A stretch of 64,000 nucleotides of DNA from Prostheceraeus crozeri (GCA_907163375.1 CAJQUW010005778.1:62001-126000); one strand, 5' to 3'. Numbered from the stretch's first letter, positions 1-12,283 are shown. A program made the numbers and translations. Notes: generated by a model from the letters alone, not told the origin.

Positions 1-600
1 CCGCTTTTCTGGATGAAGTATTTGGCAGTCATTCAGGACTTTTTAGTCATATGGGAGCTTTTGTAGTAGATATTGACTGCCGTTGCATAAAATTGCACAC
101 ACTCATGACGGAAGGTCAGAGTTTCCTGATCAGTAATCCGGTTCTCGACAAGAAGACATCGCGTTTTTGTTCCAATCTCCATAGACGTAATGCGTTTTCG
201 ATTATTCTTATCTCGCACATTCAATTTCGCTAGTTCTTGGATAGGTAGTTGCTTCAAATTGGTTGATCCCTCCTCCTCTTTAGCGATGCACTTGTCAGAC
301 ACGAACTTCTGGATTAAAGTAATCAATAATGCACCCATGCACGAATACAGAACGTGAACCATTGGCTCTCCTTTGAAGCTTCAATATGAACGCTTCGAAG
401 TCCTGTGTGGCGAATGCTACAAAGGACAAATAAGACGGCATCAATTTGTCTTTCAAGAGTGCGACGATTCGCTTGTATCAATACGGTCGCTGAATTTCAC
501 GTTTGAAATTTTTATGATTTGGCAAAATTTGAATGAAATACACTTATATTCGGGAGATGATCAAGAATTCGCAAAATCGCAGGTTAAACAATCAGCCATC
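1..600. other. No recognisable gene
   Basis: A 109-codon open frame runs on the minus strand (33-362), rich in charged residues, but I recognise no family and see no convincing splice sites. It could be an exon or a transposon relic. Nothing else in this stretch is supported. Confidence 0.3.
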
Positions 601-679
601 TTGAGTTAACTGGGGTGAGTTGCCGTGGGGATTGAAATTTGAGTCCCCACCCCATACCCACAGGAAAACCTGTTTTTTT

Positions 680-1255
680 CTCTTAAAGACAAATATTTCC
701 CATAGTTGCCAGAACTAAGTGCCCTATTCCGTGCATCGGACAAGGCATTGAGGGAAGGGGTGATCCACGGAGGTTCGTTACTTCTCATGCGAACACGCCT
801 TTCTGGGAAGAAAGTGGTGTAAAGGAACCGAGCAAGTCTTTGAAACTCATCAACAGCTTTGTTGACATCACGAAAGCGAAGACAGCATTCATCCCAATCA
901 ACGGACATTAGAGTTTGGCGACACGAAGCAAACGAGGCAGGGGTGAAGGAGCGAAACTTAACTTTACGAACAGTGATAGGCTTAGTAATACTAGGTCTAA
1001 CCAAGATACCACGGTGATCTGAGCGACCGAGTGGGGTCGAAAGAGCTGTCAAATCAAAATGAAACAATTGACCGGAGATAATGACATCGAAGACACCATT
1101 GCCTCTCGTAGGAACACGTACGTACATGTTGATTCTAATAATTAAATTGACAAAAATCAGATATTTTGCGAAGTAAGTCATTGACATCTCCAGATAACAA
1201 AAAACAAGAATACAAATGTTCATCGCAAAGGTCTTGAATGAAGTCGAGCGTGTGA
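680..1255 (-). pseudogene. Non-LTR retrotransposon fragment (endonuclease and linker)
   Basis: This is a fragment of a LINE polyprotein. It keeps the C-terminal half of the APE-type endonuclease and the linker before the reverse transcriptase. Reading down the minus strand, a GDVND segment (the GDFN motif) is followed, after a frame change near 1140, by PTRGNGVFDVI, then LGRSDH (catalytic SDH), then PPWITPSLNALSDARNRAL, typical of the post-endonuclease linker. The reading frame is interrupted and no RT domain follows, so it is a dead, truncated copy. The clade is not certain; CR1/Jockey-like is most likely. Confidence 0.75.
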
Positions 1256-1864
1256 TTGGACCTATACAAAATGGACTTTTCTTTCTTTGCAGTTAGTGTT
1301 CTTTACAATTCAGGAAATTAGCACCTCTTAGAATTAATTCTAGGTGTAATAGACTGCAGTTGTTGCAAAATTCACGAATTTTTAACTAAAATGCATCAAG
1401 CCGCTAGGTTCAAAACTGCAGGAGGCCTAAATATACAAACAGGCCAGCACTTCAAAACGCAATAACTGACACGATTAGTTGTTTAGAAGTATACTTAATA
1501 CCGCAATGTGAGAAAAACGAATTTTACTCTATCATGTCGTAAACATCGTAGATGGCCCATGTCTCCCCACCATGTGGCCCATGCCACCCACCTTAAATTA
1601 AAAAGTCAGAATTTTTTAGCTTTTTACATCTGATTTCCATTTAAGTTTTATGGGTACCTAAGGTGTTAGTTGTTTTCTGGTCTAGAGAAAAGACTACATC
1701 GCTCTGATGGGTCATCTATGTGACTACACCGGAGTGATGGCCCATCTCTCCTCACTTTCCCCTAAGCAACAGGGTGAGTGACAATCACTAAGTAAGTGTG
1801 ATTGGATTGTTCATGTGATATTCTTCAATCATCTTAAAATAGATGTCAGAAGACAGATGATTTT
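1256..1864. other. No gene; possible MITE end
   Basis: There is no coding signal. Around 1550-1760 the phrase ATGGCCCATGTCTCCCC and close variants recur (for example GATGGCCCATCTCTCC near 1737). They resemble the G-rich ends of pogo-type miniature elements, but I could not pair two termini. Confidence 0.3.
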
Positions 1865-2240
1865 TCACTTAGATTTTACTTTACTCTTGAAGGCTCTGCA
1901 ACTGCTCCAGAACTATTATTCTCTGCATGCCTCTTCTTTTGCTCATGTAAGTATCTCTCTACCTCAAAAAATGAAACAGAAAGATGTGTGAATCAACTGT
2001 TTAATGTAACGTACTTCGGTCAGTTTAGTGTCCAATGCATCTTTTCACTTATAAGACTTATAAGAATTTTGAGGTCAAAGTCAATCAATTGTTTTGATCT
2101 ACATTTCAGACAATGATCTGCCATGGCACTTGAATCAAAATTACTTTTATCTACAGCACGCCTGTGTTCATTAAAATGATGTTTAAAAGGTCGCGAGCTC
2201 TGACCAATATAAAAGTCTTTACAATGGTTGGATGTAAATT
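1865..2240 (-). pseudogene. Penelope-like GIY-YIG endonuclease remnant
   Basis: On the minus strand a short open segment encodes CKDFYIGQSSRPFKHHFNEH followed by SAMADHCL. This is the GIY-YIG endonuclease pattern of Penelope-like retroelements (YIGQ, the basic Arg, and the EH helix). It continues into a basic tail (YLHEQKKRHAE) after a stop near 2030. No RT domain adjoins it at higher coordinates, so only the 3' end of the element survives. A second, better Penelope remnant lies at 7150-7998. Confidence 0.65.
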
Positions 2241-2994
2241 TACATCGGTCATCCGAAACGCCTAAAGCAAAATGAAGCTATGACATAGGTAGTGTTAAGT
2301 GTATTCATCATTCGACATAATCACCTTTTAAATCGATACATTTCCGCATTTCACATTGACTTTTATATATCAGTTATTGTGAAGTATATCGGACTCGGTC
2401 GGAAAGATCAACCGAGTCCGAAGCCCTGATCTGAGCAACATGTAACACAAAGAGTAATTATTAATTATATATCAAGTACTATAGCTGAATCGACTGTCGC
2501 TTGCACAGATGCCAACGCTTTTAGCTACTTTCAGTGAAAATCCAGAATTTCAAACATGTTGCAATGTCACTTTAAGGTAGTAACGAACGAAAAGTGGCTA
2601 TAAATCAAAAGATGACGGTTGAAATACTTTTTGACCTGCCGACGCGAAACGATTTGAATTTTTCTCGAATCGAATAGAATGTCAAAGCTTCACAGGTCCC
2701 TACTTAAATGACCTGATGATTTGCATGACGCCATCATTTATTAACAAATTTATAAAACCGATTGATTATAGATAATAATAAATCAATGCTGCAAATGAAT
2801 CACGGCTTTTGATTTATGTTGAAATACTCTGAGAATGCATGATTATTCAATGCAGTGAGTTAAAGACTAAGTTTCTGAACTTTTCTTTAGGTAAACGGAC
2901 GAAATACGACAAATTCGTAGTATTAGAAGACAAAACAAGCGAAGAATCATCGTTTATAAAAAATATGATTGTTATTGATAAATTATAAAATATA
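2241..2994. other. No recognisable gene
   Basis: AT-rich sequence with stops in all frames. I see no domain, TIR or tandem repeat that I can support. Confidence 0.4.
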
Positions 2995-3143
2995 TGACAA
3001 AAAATATCATTATTATTTTACGTGTAATTTAAAAATGCATCTTTTACTAAACGAGTCGCATTTTTCTGCCAAACTAAACCGAACTTGCTCGTGGAACTAT
3101 TCTATACAATTACGCTTTCAAGACAATTACATTCAGTGTAATA
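2995..3143 (-). pseudogene. Possible Ig-exon relic cut by a Tc1 element
   Basis: Bases 3037-3070 match 4627-4660 inside the Ig exon with only a few differences (shared core TCTTTTACTAAA, then GAGTCGCA). A second patch near 3113-3142 matches the exon's region around 4705-4735. The similarity stops where the Tc1 element begins at 3144. This fits a diverged duplicate of the Ig exon that was interrupted by the transposon. The frame is broken. Inference from visual alignment only. Confidence 0.35.
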
Positions 3144-4172
3144 TACTCGTGCCCCAAGAAAAAAACGAGGACACCAGAAGAAGTCCTCTTTATTGACAAA
3201 TCAAAACACTCATGCCTACACTGTTGTAACCGGTTCGGGACACTATTCAGCAGGTCGAAATCACTGTCAATAAAATCAACGCTTTAACGCTGGTGGAATG
3301 GCTATCGGTTAGACGGGCACGTTCAACGTAGGCAGGGAAGCGGGCGACCGCGATTGACATCTGCACAAGATCGAAAGTTGGTGGTGAATATAAAGAAGAA
3401 CAGATTTTCTCTAGTGTCTCGCCTCTCTAGAGAAAGGGAACGTGAATGCGTTATCTCTATCTCTCTGCGAACTACGAACGGCCACAAGATGTGCTGTGAT
3501 GACTGGAATTCCTGTGCGTCGACCATTCCTGTCACCCATTGACAGGAAGACGCGGATTCCGTTGTCTCCAATTCACAAGCGTCGTCGGAAGCAGTGGTGT
3601 CTTGATCATCTCAGTTGGAGTTCAAAATGGGATGGAGTTCTGTGGACAGACGAAAGCCGATTTTGCCAATGGACGAGAGAGAGAGAGAGAGAGTTCGGTG
3701 AATGGCAAATGAGAGGTACGCAGCGGACTGCATTTGTGAGCACAATAGGTATCATGGCGGCTATGTGATGATTTGGAGTGGAATATGTAGGAACGGGAGA
3801 ACAACGGCAATCTCAACTCCGTAGGATATGTCTCCACCTTACGTTGCACACATCGTTACGGAGACGTTGGAGCAATCATCCGCTGTTGCAATGGCCAGCG
3901 TGCAGTCCAGACCTGTCCGCAAATGAACACCTGTGGGATGTGATGGGACGAGGACTCTATCACGAAGATCAACCAAGTCCTCCAACAATTTTTAGAACAC
4001 TTGCGCAGCGACTGGTGGACGAGTGAAACACGATACCTCAAACTGTCATTCACGACCTTCTGAGGAGTGTCCCGAACCGGTTGCGTTAGGTGGCCACACA
4101 TCTTTTTAAACGTTTAATTCGTTAATAAAGATGACTTCATCTCTTTTTTTCAATATTTTTGGCCGCGACTAA
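3144..4172 (+). mobile_element. Decayed Tc1-type DNA transposon
   Basis: The ends carry degraded inverted repeats. The left end contains GAAGTCCTCTTTATTGAC (about 3178-3195) and the right end, on the opposite strand, GAAGTCATCTTTATTAAC (about 4119-4136). Outer ends read ACTCGTGCCCC and, inverted, AGTCGCGGCC. The element lies in TA-rich flanks as expected for TA-targeting Tc1/mariner elements. Exact termini are uncertain by a few bases because of decay. It carries one broken transposase gene and an internal (GA)n run at about 3673-3691. Confidence 0.65.
3325..4090 (+). pseudogene. Tc1-like transposase, broken
   Basis: Fragments in different frames line up with a Tc1 transposase. GRPRLTSAQDRKLV is the GRPR hinge after the DNA-binding domain. 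RRKQWCLDHLSW and WTDESRFCQ carry the first catalytic Asp. WPACSPDLSANEHLWD carries the last part of the DDE/D triad, and LVDE leads to the C-terminal LLRSVPNRLR. The middle catalytic block is interrupted by the expanded (GA)n tract near 3680 and by several frame changes. The gene cannot encode an active enzyme. Confidence 0.8.
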
Positions 4173-4486
4173 ACGTAAAATATACAGATTTTTGTTTAAA
4201 TGTTTCATCTGTTTTAAATGAAGAAGTGTGTCCTCAGGCAATCAGTGCAGTTCCGGCTGTTTTCAAGACACTCATCCAACATTCTTAAGGCGGGACCACG
4301 ATAACTGCTAAAACATAATTATGATTACCATCAAAAAGCTTACATTTCATTATTGAAATTACTACTTAAGCATATGACATCTCATTACTGAAAATACTGC
4401 TGAAACATGATATTTCATTACCCGAAAACGGTGCATCAACAAGGGGAAATGTACATAAGAATTGAAAACATAAAATGCGAACTCAC

Positions 4487-4798
4487 CTACTACGGTTAGT
4501 ATCAGCTGAGAATAATTCATTCCGTAGTAACAAGACCAGTTTCCCCTATCATCCCAACGAACAGGTTCTATGATAAAGTCATAGTAAGGAGGATCTTTTG
4601 ATTTACCGGCTGGACATTCAGCCTTATATCTTTTACTAAATGAGTCGCAGTTTTCTCCCAACATTTTTTTGGAATGCATCCAGTTCGTCTTCAAGTTTCG
4701 TTCTACCCCCGTTTCAACCGAACAACGCAGTGTAACTTTTCCACCAATAATCACTGTTGTTGATGGTTTTGCTGTCAAGTTGAGGTTGGATGCCGACA
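4487..4798 (-). CDS. Immunoglobulin-domain exon of a host gene
   Basis: A single 312-bp exon (104 codons) encodes one Ig fold. Key residues are the B-strand Cys in VTLRCSVE, the core Trp in TNWMHSKKM, and the F-strand Cys in DDRGNWSCYYG; the usual Tyr before this Cys is a Trp. Extra cysteines (ENCDSF, AECPAG) may form a second disulfide. On the minus strand a polypyrimidine tract ending TTTCAG precedes the exon and GGTGAGT follows it. Both junctions are phase 1, the classic symmetrical phase of metazoan Ig-domain exons. No neighbouring exon could be recognised, so the parent gene (receptor, adhesion or secreted immune protein) is unknown. This is the only convincing host coding sequence in the window. 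Confidence 0.75.
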
Positions 4799-5799
4799 CT
4801 GAAAGTAAACAAAACGTAGGTTGAGGTGTGGACAAAATATTAGAATGTGTGTAAGCATCACTCTACCCGTATGATTGTAAAATGGCATTTAAGTACGATT
4901 CATTTGACATAATCAGTTAGTTGTCGTACATAAACAGCTCGGTTATTAAAACCCCTATCAGACCACGGTTTTCGGACGCCTGTGTTGGCCATGTGCCTAC
5001 ATTTTGTCAACAACACCTATTTCTTCAGAAATTGACCATTTATGACGTACTCTGCATGTCCTATTGAATGAATGCTCATGATAGATTATAATAAATGCTG
5101 ATACATTGAATGAATATGCTAACATACCATTAGAAAATCTGGGAATAGGCCAGGTGTTTATTTTGATAGGAAATATGAAGAATGTACGAACTAGAAAAAT
5201 TGTAGCAAACTCCGATAAATATTTCATTGACCACCGGTCAATATCATCAGGGAGTATAAAATATATGCTTATAAGCTTGGTAGAGTGGTACATGGACCAA
5301 TGGGAAGTTGGTGCACGAAAACAAGTTACTGGGACGAACTGAATAACCTGTGCGGCATGATGATATTGGCGGCTACGCAGGTAGCTGAAGATAGGAGCTG
5401 ATGGAAAACCATGATGCGGAGGGCAACAGCTGGTCGCGACCGACCAATCCATCAATGAAGATGTTGGATAAACGATTTGCTTTGATCAGTTATCGCATTA
5501 TAAAGTAAAGGAAGTATTGGGAATATGTCTGATTGGATTGAGAAATTAAGTCATGCTGTATACAACTCAAATAGAGCCTTTTGAAGATACATGAAAATTA
5601 CAAATAGTCTGCTAGAATCTCAGCTATATATTGAACAGAAAAAAACAGTAGCTCCTCATCGAAATAAATGAATACACCGAAAACAACATTTTGACTTGGG
5701 ATGCATTAATTGTAGCATATAACTGACAGTATAATATTATAAATCTGTTGTAAGTAGTGTTAACATGTTATTGATATTATTCATATGATATGTGCTATT

Positions 5800-6100
5800 T
5801 ATCAACGGATGCGTGTAAAGCTGTGGTGTGTACTAGTATTCTTTCTCGAATTGATTATAGTAATTCAATTCTATACAACCTCATTTTCCTATGCTGCACC
5901 CGTATTGTGGAATTCCTTACCAAGAGACGTGAGGAACTCTGCATCCCTGCACTCCTTTGAAGGATCTTTGAAGACATTTTATTTCTTGCAATCGCCGGCG
6001 TGTTGATCTTTTTACATGTAATGTTGTATGATTTTTTTGCGCCATAGGCTCACCCAGTAATGGCGCTCTATACATATGCAGTTGTTATTATAATTACATA
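5800..6100 (+). pseudogene. LINE 3' fragment (RT C-terminus, internal deletion)
   Basis: SRIDYSNSILYNL resembles the RDYCNSLLYG block after the RT domain of CR1/L2-type LINEs. It is joined almost directly to SFSYAAPVLWNSLP and a SFEGSLKTF tail, which lie about 100 residues further on in intact elements, so an internal deletion has occurred. The 3' UTR phrase TGGCGCTCTATACA follows at about 6061. The reading frame ends in a stop at 6006. Confidence 0.7.
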
Positions 6101-7149
6101 TATGAAGATACATTCGTAGATGAATGAGCATGATAACCATAACTTCATTTTGTACTTTGTCAATGGTTTATAAGTCAATTGAATTTATTAAGATGCCTAT
6201 ACTAAACTTGTAAGAAATTGACAAAAAAGCTTGATTTTCAAAGAGTACTGTACTTTGAATAAGGCCTGAAAATCGAATTTTTGACGTTCCCATTGGCCAA
6301 ATTTGAAAAAATTGGGATGTTATCAGAAATACTACAAGTCACGCAAAACTAGAATCGTAGCCATTATAGTTTGGAGCAATATCAAAAAATGACTAGTTAA
6401 GGTCCTGGATCCCCCTGGGTAAAAGAGGGTTAAGCCTTATTATGTTATGAGAATAGAAGCAATAAATCAAATCAAGTTCGATTTATAAAAAGCTTTTATC
6501 TTAATTATCTTGTTTCAAGATGGCAAGACGTTGCGGTTTAAAAGTAGATGAGAATCATCAAAAATTCATGTGTAAAGAGGCCTTCGGTCATTTGTAGCCG
6601 ACTTTATCTTCGATTTCATCGACAACACAGAACAGAGATCATAAGATCACTTGCTTCCTTTCCTTCGAACTCTAGGATTTCCATCATTTGTATAGAGATA
6701 TCATTTTGTTTATCTCTCTATTCTACCCCCATGCATGAATTTTGAATTATGTCTCCCTATAAAATTCTTCCTTCTGATAATGACCAAAGAGCTGGTCGAA
6801 ATACGAGTATATAAAGGTTTATAACAACAAAAAATATTTTACAATACTTGGGTTCCTAACTTAGATGTACAACAAAAATTCAATTTACGCAGCACTTCCA
6901 CTTTTTACCCCATTTACGCAGAAAAATCGCGATTTGCGCAGCCATAGGACGACTGGTTACGATTTCCTTTATCAATGGGTTGATGTAAAACAGGGTAAAA
7001 TCATTTTTATGTTAGATGAAATGAATTGAACACAGCTAAAATGGCGTCAGATAGCAATGTACAGATGAGAGAGAAAAAGGACAGACATGCAATTGCGTAG
7101 TTTGAATCCGATGACATAGCTATAGATTCAACAAAAGTGGAAAGGAACA
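6101..7149. other. No recognisable gene
   Basis: No domain is visible in six frames. ATTTACGCAG occurs twice near 6888-6925, followed by ATTTGCGCAG near 6930, with no repeat array around it. Confidence 0.4.
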
Positions 7150-7998
7150 TTCTCTATTGCTAAGTAAATTATCATTGTTTTTAGTGAGAATCGATTCGAG
7201 AATCTTGCGATTGTTGGTGGACGCGATGACTTTAAATTCTTTCCCTCCAACATGTGTGGATGAACCGATATTTCAGTGGGCACTGGGCACCCCTTGATGT
7301 GCTCTGTGATGCGACTAATGAAATGTCTAGAAGTCTCCCCGATATAGACACATTCACATTATCCACAGGTGTACGCATATGCACATTTTGATTTCAGGTC
7401 GGAGGGAATAATATCTTTGTTTCTAAAGAACATGCTGGTCTCCAACGTTTGAAAGACCGCTCTGGTTTTTATACTGCTGGTCAACACTTCGTTTAATTTA
7501 TGTATTCTGCTTTTCAGAACTGGCGCCTTCTCACGAACAAAAGGAAATAGCCAATTGATTATTCTTAAATTTTCAGGTCTAGCTTCTTTTTCAACTACAA
7601 ACTGATCATCAACTTTAGTTTTAACTTTGTCAATGGTATGTTCATCATACCCATTATCAATAAAAATTAACTTGATTTTCAAGCAAGAATTTTGATAAAT
7701 CTCAGAATTTGACGAAGTGCGCCTAGCGCGATAAAACAGCGAACGCATGGCAACCAATTTGTACTATATTGGAGCGTGAGAGCAACTAATAATGTAAACC
7801 TCAGTATTTGTCTCCTTTTGATACCAAGAAGTAACAAAGTGACTAAGTGATTGTCTTCACGTTTAATCATGATATCAAGGAAACAAATACCTAAGTTGTC
7901 TTTCTCATTTTCCAATTGTAAATTTGATGTCATTATCCAACGTGTTTATAAATTCAAAGAACTTTTTGGCAGCATCAGGAGTCTTGAATATTGAATAT
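7150..7998 (-). pseudogene. Penelope-like retroelement, 5'-truncated
   Basis: Reading from 7998 downwards, FKTPDAAKKFFEFINTLDND and LGICFLDIMIKREDN match the late palm region of Penelope RT (IKFT...LNFLDV block). This is followed by KLVAMRSLFYRARR and LIFIDNGYDEHTIDKV of the linker. Then NWLFPFVREKAP, SMFFRNKDIIPSDLKSKCAY and CVYIGETSRHFISRITEH form the GIY-YIG endonuclease. Several frame changes and a stop within the Cys block (about 7355) show it is inactive. RT motifs up to the catalytic YxDD are missing, typical of 5' truncation. Confidence 0.8.
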
Positions 7999-9125
7999 TT
8001 CAAAATTAGTTCAAAATATAATAATAATATTAGTTATACAATAATCAATCATTATCATTAGTTAGCGAACAAAATAGAGCACAAACATGACATCAACCCT
8101 CAGAGTTTTGATAGGACCCACTGGAACCCGGAGCAATGTCTTTCTATTTTGCATTTATCATTGATGATATATCAATGGTTCATACTCATGCAAAATGATC
8201 ATTTTTTACAATGATTCCTTATGCAACTTTTCATGTCAGTTGAATTACTAGAAGTATGATAGATAGCCAAAGGGGTCGATTGGACCCGCGCTTAGGTCTC
8301 TCGTGTGGAATTTCTTTTCCAAAAAATCATCTACAATTACATTGAGACTGATTTTAAGCATGTCTGCGTGAATGCATTATCTTAGTGAGAAATTCACTCA
8401 TTTACTGTTTATATTATCATGATCATGCATGTTGTGCTAGAAGACCGCGAATGAAAGCCTGTTGCTTTTGCGAGTGATCGCATGTGAATGGCTGGTCTAC
8501 ATGCAGATGAAGGTTATCATATCCACAGCTGGGCGTTAAAGACAGACTATAGACTGTTGATCAAGTTTTCCCTCCACATATTAATGAATTTGAGATATTC
8601 ACAGGTGTTTCGAGAAACGTTTTATGAGCTTGAAGCCGTTTCGGTTACTGACGAATCATTCATCACTGATAATGAATTTCCAGATTGTAAAGTGATTTCG
8701 TTTATGATTTAATGTTCCAAAACAGTTATCGAACATAAAGAGTAAATCATTATCTCAAAATGACATCTTTGTCAGTAAAGATATATTGGCAGCATGAGAG
8801 TTATTCAGAATCAGGTAAACATGTCATCGATGACAAATAATGTGATACATTTATGATAGAATTTACGATATACAATTGTTAAAACGCTTAAGGGCCGTTA
8901 AAGAATTACGCAATTGCTATATTAGAAATGTTGGTCCCCCTCCCCCATAATCGGTTCTGTGATCGCCATTGACCCTCCCCTAAACGACACTGATTACGTA
9001 ATTGCCGGTCCATCCCCTCCATAGAAGATCGATTTTTCACTCTTTTAGCTGCGATTGCAACCTCGAGGCGTGTACATCTCTTGTTCGTTTGAAAGGCCGA
9101 TTTTGCGTACATGCGTGCTCACAAG
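7999..9125. other. No recognisable gene
   Basis: A 74-codon open frame at 8488-8712 has no recognisable family. GTTGGTCCCCCTCCCCC near 8930 is a short C-rich stretch. I support no other feature. Confidence 0.35.
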
Positions 9126-9185
9126 CCAGCTCGTGTTTCCTGTTCATACCTGGATTCTTAGTCCCGAACAGGAAACACGAGCTGG
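9126..9185. repeat. Perfect 20-bp hairpin
   Basis: CCAGCTCGTGTTTCCTGTTC (9126-9145) is followed by a 20-base loop and its exact reverse complement (9166-9185). A perfect 20-bp stem in otherwise old, decayed DNA is unexpected. It may be a small RNA precursor or the centre of a young inverted duplication. Confidence 0.85.
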
Positions 9186-9379
9186 TAGGTTGACGGATGC
9201 CGGCAACTAAGTGATTGATTCGAACAGTATTAGAACCACTCCACATTTGCACAATCGTCACTTGTTTTTTCTGGCACTGAGACTGCATGTGTCAATCACG
9301 AAACATAAACATAACGTGCATTACGCAGCTGAATACAATTTTATGTCGCAAGGTAGGATTGTAGCATCACATTGTATAA

Positions 9380-9406
9380 TAGGCCTACTGTCACTGTAGG
9401 CCTACT
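9380..9406. repeat. TAGGCCTAC inverted repeat
   Basis: TAGGCCTAC, seven bases, then GTAGGCCTA. The AGGCCTA word recurs through the window (for example near 13706, 18995, 19098, 32549 and 36131). This looks like a genome-wide word bias rather than a local element. Confidence 0.6.
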
Positions 9407-9779
9407 TAATTAAGCTTCTGAACGAAATGAGAAGATTTAGCAAAAGACAGGAGGCAGAGATTTTGTGAGTAACAAAATAGACAGGTCATGATTGCTCGAA
9501 CGAGAACAGGCATTGCACAACATGACACTCTAGAACAAGGAAGAATTCGGTGTTGTCTTGATTTGCGGCAGTGTGAGTCTTTAACTTCGATTAGAGACAA
9601 AAGGTAGGTGGGAAGAATGTGTCGGTTTTTCAAAACGAAATGTCTGACAAGTCCCTGTGCCAACATGCTTCTTAGATCTGAAATATCCAACATCGAGCAC
9701 CTATTACAATAGCAAACATCAAACCCATGTACTATGAAAAAAGCTCTTTTGCAGAAACGCGACAATTTGTGATCAAGAG

Positions 9780-12275
9780 TAGGGTTGCACTGGATAGTGA
9801 AAATTTTGCTATCCGACATCCGGTAGCGAACGGTGATCTATGAAAACTTTGCATATTCATTGACAGTTAATTGATATAAAACAAATTTCATTATATTATA
9901 GTCTCGATGTATTAAATTAGTGCGGTAATGGAAGATTGCGTAGTTGTCACCGTAAAATCAGTGTCGACGGGGAACTTTACCTAATTATGAATTTGTGATG
10001 GCAGAACCAATAACATTAGAGATACACATTATATGTGAATTCGGGTACATAGAAAGGGCTAAAAAAACATAGATTAATAGACTTATCTTTCTACATGTCA
10101 TTTAAAACTTGACAGTTATGAATATGAATATTGTGCCTCATAAATCAATCATATTATTCCTACAGAAATGCATGCTACATGCTTATCAGGGCACCCACAG
10201 AGGTTCAATCATAAAATCGCGCAGGACCTCAAAATAAGCGCAGGGGTCTAATCGTCATGATGCAGTAGAAAACTGGGCACTATCGCAATTTACAGGTCCC
10301 ATGTTTCACTCTATCACAATTTACAGATCCCATGTTTCACTCCATCGCAATTTACGGGCCCAATCAATGACAATTAAAAATATTGACAAATCCACACACG
10401 AATGTGACTGTTCCCCCCCGGTCGACGATGAATATGTACAGTCATGTCCGTAAACCGGTAGATAATTTTACGATTACGAAAACCTGTGAATATAGCTACA
10501 GTACACTTATTCTTCATCAAATAAAATGATGACACTTTTCAAAAACGGATAATCAAGAAATGGTCATGAAGATAAACAATCAAACAGTAAAAAGCAGTGC
10601 TCAAAAACTGTTCATCTTCTCTGGAACTTCGGCAGGGTAGCCTTCTCGAAACTCATAGCTCGTTTCACAGCACTTGTGATCAGCTCTTTCTCGCTCTCCT
10701 CTCACAATAGCTTTTCCTGTTTCGCAACATTTTGCTAGACTTTTCATGGCATTTGGTAGCGGCCTTCAACATTTCTTGTGCCACTGAGATCTTCTTTTGC
10801 GCATACTCTCTCTCCTTATCCAAGGACTCCAATGACCTTCCTTCATTTTTCCTCAATTCATCCATGCATTTCTTTTTGTGCAGCTTCAATGACAGCTTTT
10901 TCTGACGAGACACGGGCCTTTTTCTCTTTCTTCCAATTCTCGCTTTTGCCTCTCACTTTTCAAGCGTTTCTCATAAGCATGTCGAACATCAAAACATTTT
11001 TTCAAAAGTGATTTTGTGATTGACATTATCTCTGGAAGCCATTCAAAGGCATATATAACAAACTTTGTTACTACAAGAGAATGAATTGTCAGCTCTTTCA
11101 AACATGATCGGTCTGCAGCTACAACTTTGACCACCTGCTTGAGAATACGCTCGCTGTCTGCATCGTCATGTGGCATACCCAGATCGACGGTTGCAAGCTC
11201 AGTTAGGCACGGATACTTTCCACCAAACTTTATCCAAAATTTCATCAAATCCATCGAATCTTCGCTCGCTATGGCCTTCCCCACTTTCCTATGAATGCCA
11301 ATCTGTGAGTTTCTTCGTTCAATGATTGAAGGTTGTCCTCTGACAAAAATGTTTTGAAGTGTTTTGCAACTTTCAGAGCGTGCGCTACAAAAACAGCATC
11401 ATTGATAAGTACTACACATTGTGTCCACAATCATAGAGTTTCTGGGTAAGTGATTGTCTGCATTTCCATAATCCACCTTCCGAACCGTTTTCTCTTTCAA
11501 ACATTCAGATCTCAAATAGCAAACCAAAAAATTAGCGCAGCTGCGTCAAAAGGCGCAGCTGTGGGAGCCCTGATGCTTATCCGATGCTTCTTGATTTTAA
11601 AGTAGGGGTATCTTGTCCTAAAGGATGAGCTAAGGATGAATATGTTTGACAATATTTTATTCCAAATGGACACTTAAATCCTATCTTCCCGATTGCCTTC
11701 CATATAGATTTGAAAACTAGTTAATAAATCTGTTTAATCCAATACTCTAACCAAAAGGCCAGTACAATGATCCATGATTTTTCTACAAAATTTATGCTAC
11801 TGTGGAGAAAGAGTCCAAAACGTGGCATAATCATGCAGCAAGACGACTTTTGTTGACGAAATGCACCATCATATCGGAAATTTGAAGATTAAGTTTCATG
11901 CGCATTTACTTATAATGTGGACCCAAGATGAATATAATATATCATAGAGTGCTTTGAACATGTCTGTAGACATTTCTCTTAATAAAATACATACTGCCTG
12001 AGGCCACACAGTGCTGTCGCCGAAAAATCTCGCGCTGGAAAAGAAACTGGAAAGCCTCAACTTGAAATAATGTTTATTCAATTTCTTTCTGTTTCAAGGA
12101 GTGGTTGTTTACGGTGAAACCGATCAACATACGTGTAAATGTACAATATGCAATATCATTACATAACAGTTGTCTAACATATGAACTATCCGGCACTCGG
12201 TACCAGATAGACAACTATCTGTTTTTTGTACTATCCGGTTACTAGATAACAAAACCTCTATCCGGTGCAACCCTA
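9780..12275 (-). mobile_element. hAT DNA transposon with intact ends
   Basis: The left end begins TAGGGTTGCAC (9780) and the right end is its inverted copy, GTGCAACCCTA (ending 12275). The element is flanked on both sides by the exact 8-bp duplication ATCAAGAG (9772-9779 and 12276-12283). Eight-base duplications and ends of this type are diagnostic of hAT elements. Several CTATCC/GGATAG subterminal motifs follow each end and are likely transposase-binding sites. Total length is 2496 bp, with one decayed transposase gene on the minus strand. Confidence 0.9.
10680..11520 (-). pseudogene. hAT-type transposase C-terminus, broken
   Basis: The minus strand encodes TVRKVDYGNADNHLPR, then FWIKFGGKYPCLTELA and LGMPHDDADSERILKQV. 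These match the hAT C-terminal dimerisation region (the LA..L.IP...A.SER pattern). A Lys/Glu-rich coiled coil follows (KRLKSERQKRELEEREK) and continues after a frame change near 10900 (LDKEREYAQKKISVAQEML). A stop and frame changes separate the blocks. The N-terminal BED finger and first catalytic Asp are not visible, so the gene is internally deleted. It lies between the TIRs of the element at 9780-12275. Confidence 0.7.
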
Positions 12276-12283
12276 ATCAAGAG

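Noticed and set aside
33..362. 109-codon minus-strand open frame at the window start
   Set aside because: No family recognised and no splice or start support, so it was not called as a gene.
4997..5455. 152-codon minus-strand open frame
   Set aside because: Low-complexity composition, no recognised domain, and a competing frame on the other strand. Only the short DRWSM block seemed worth noting.
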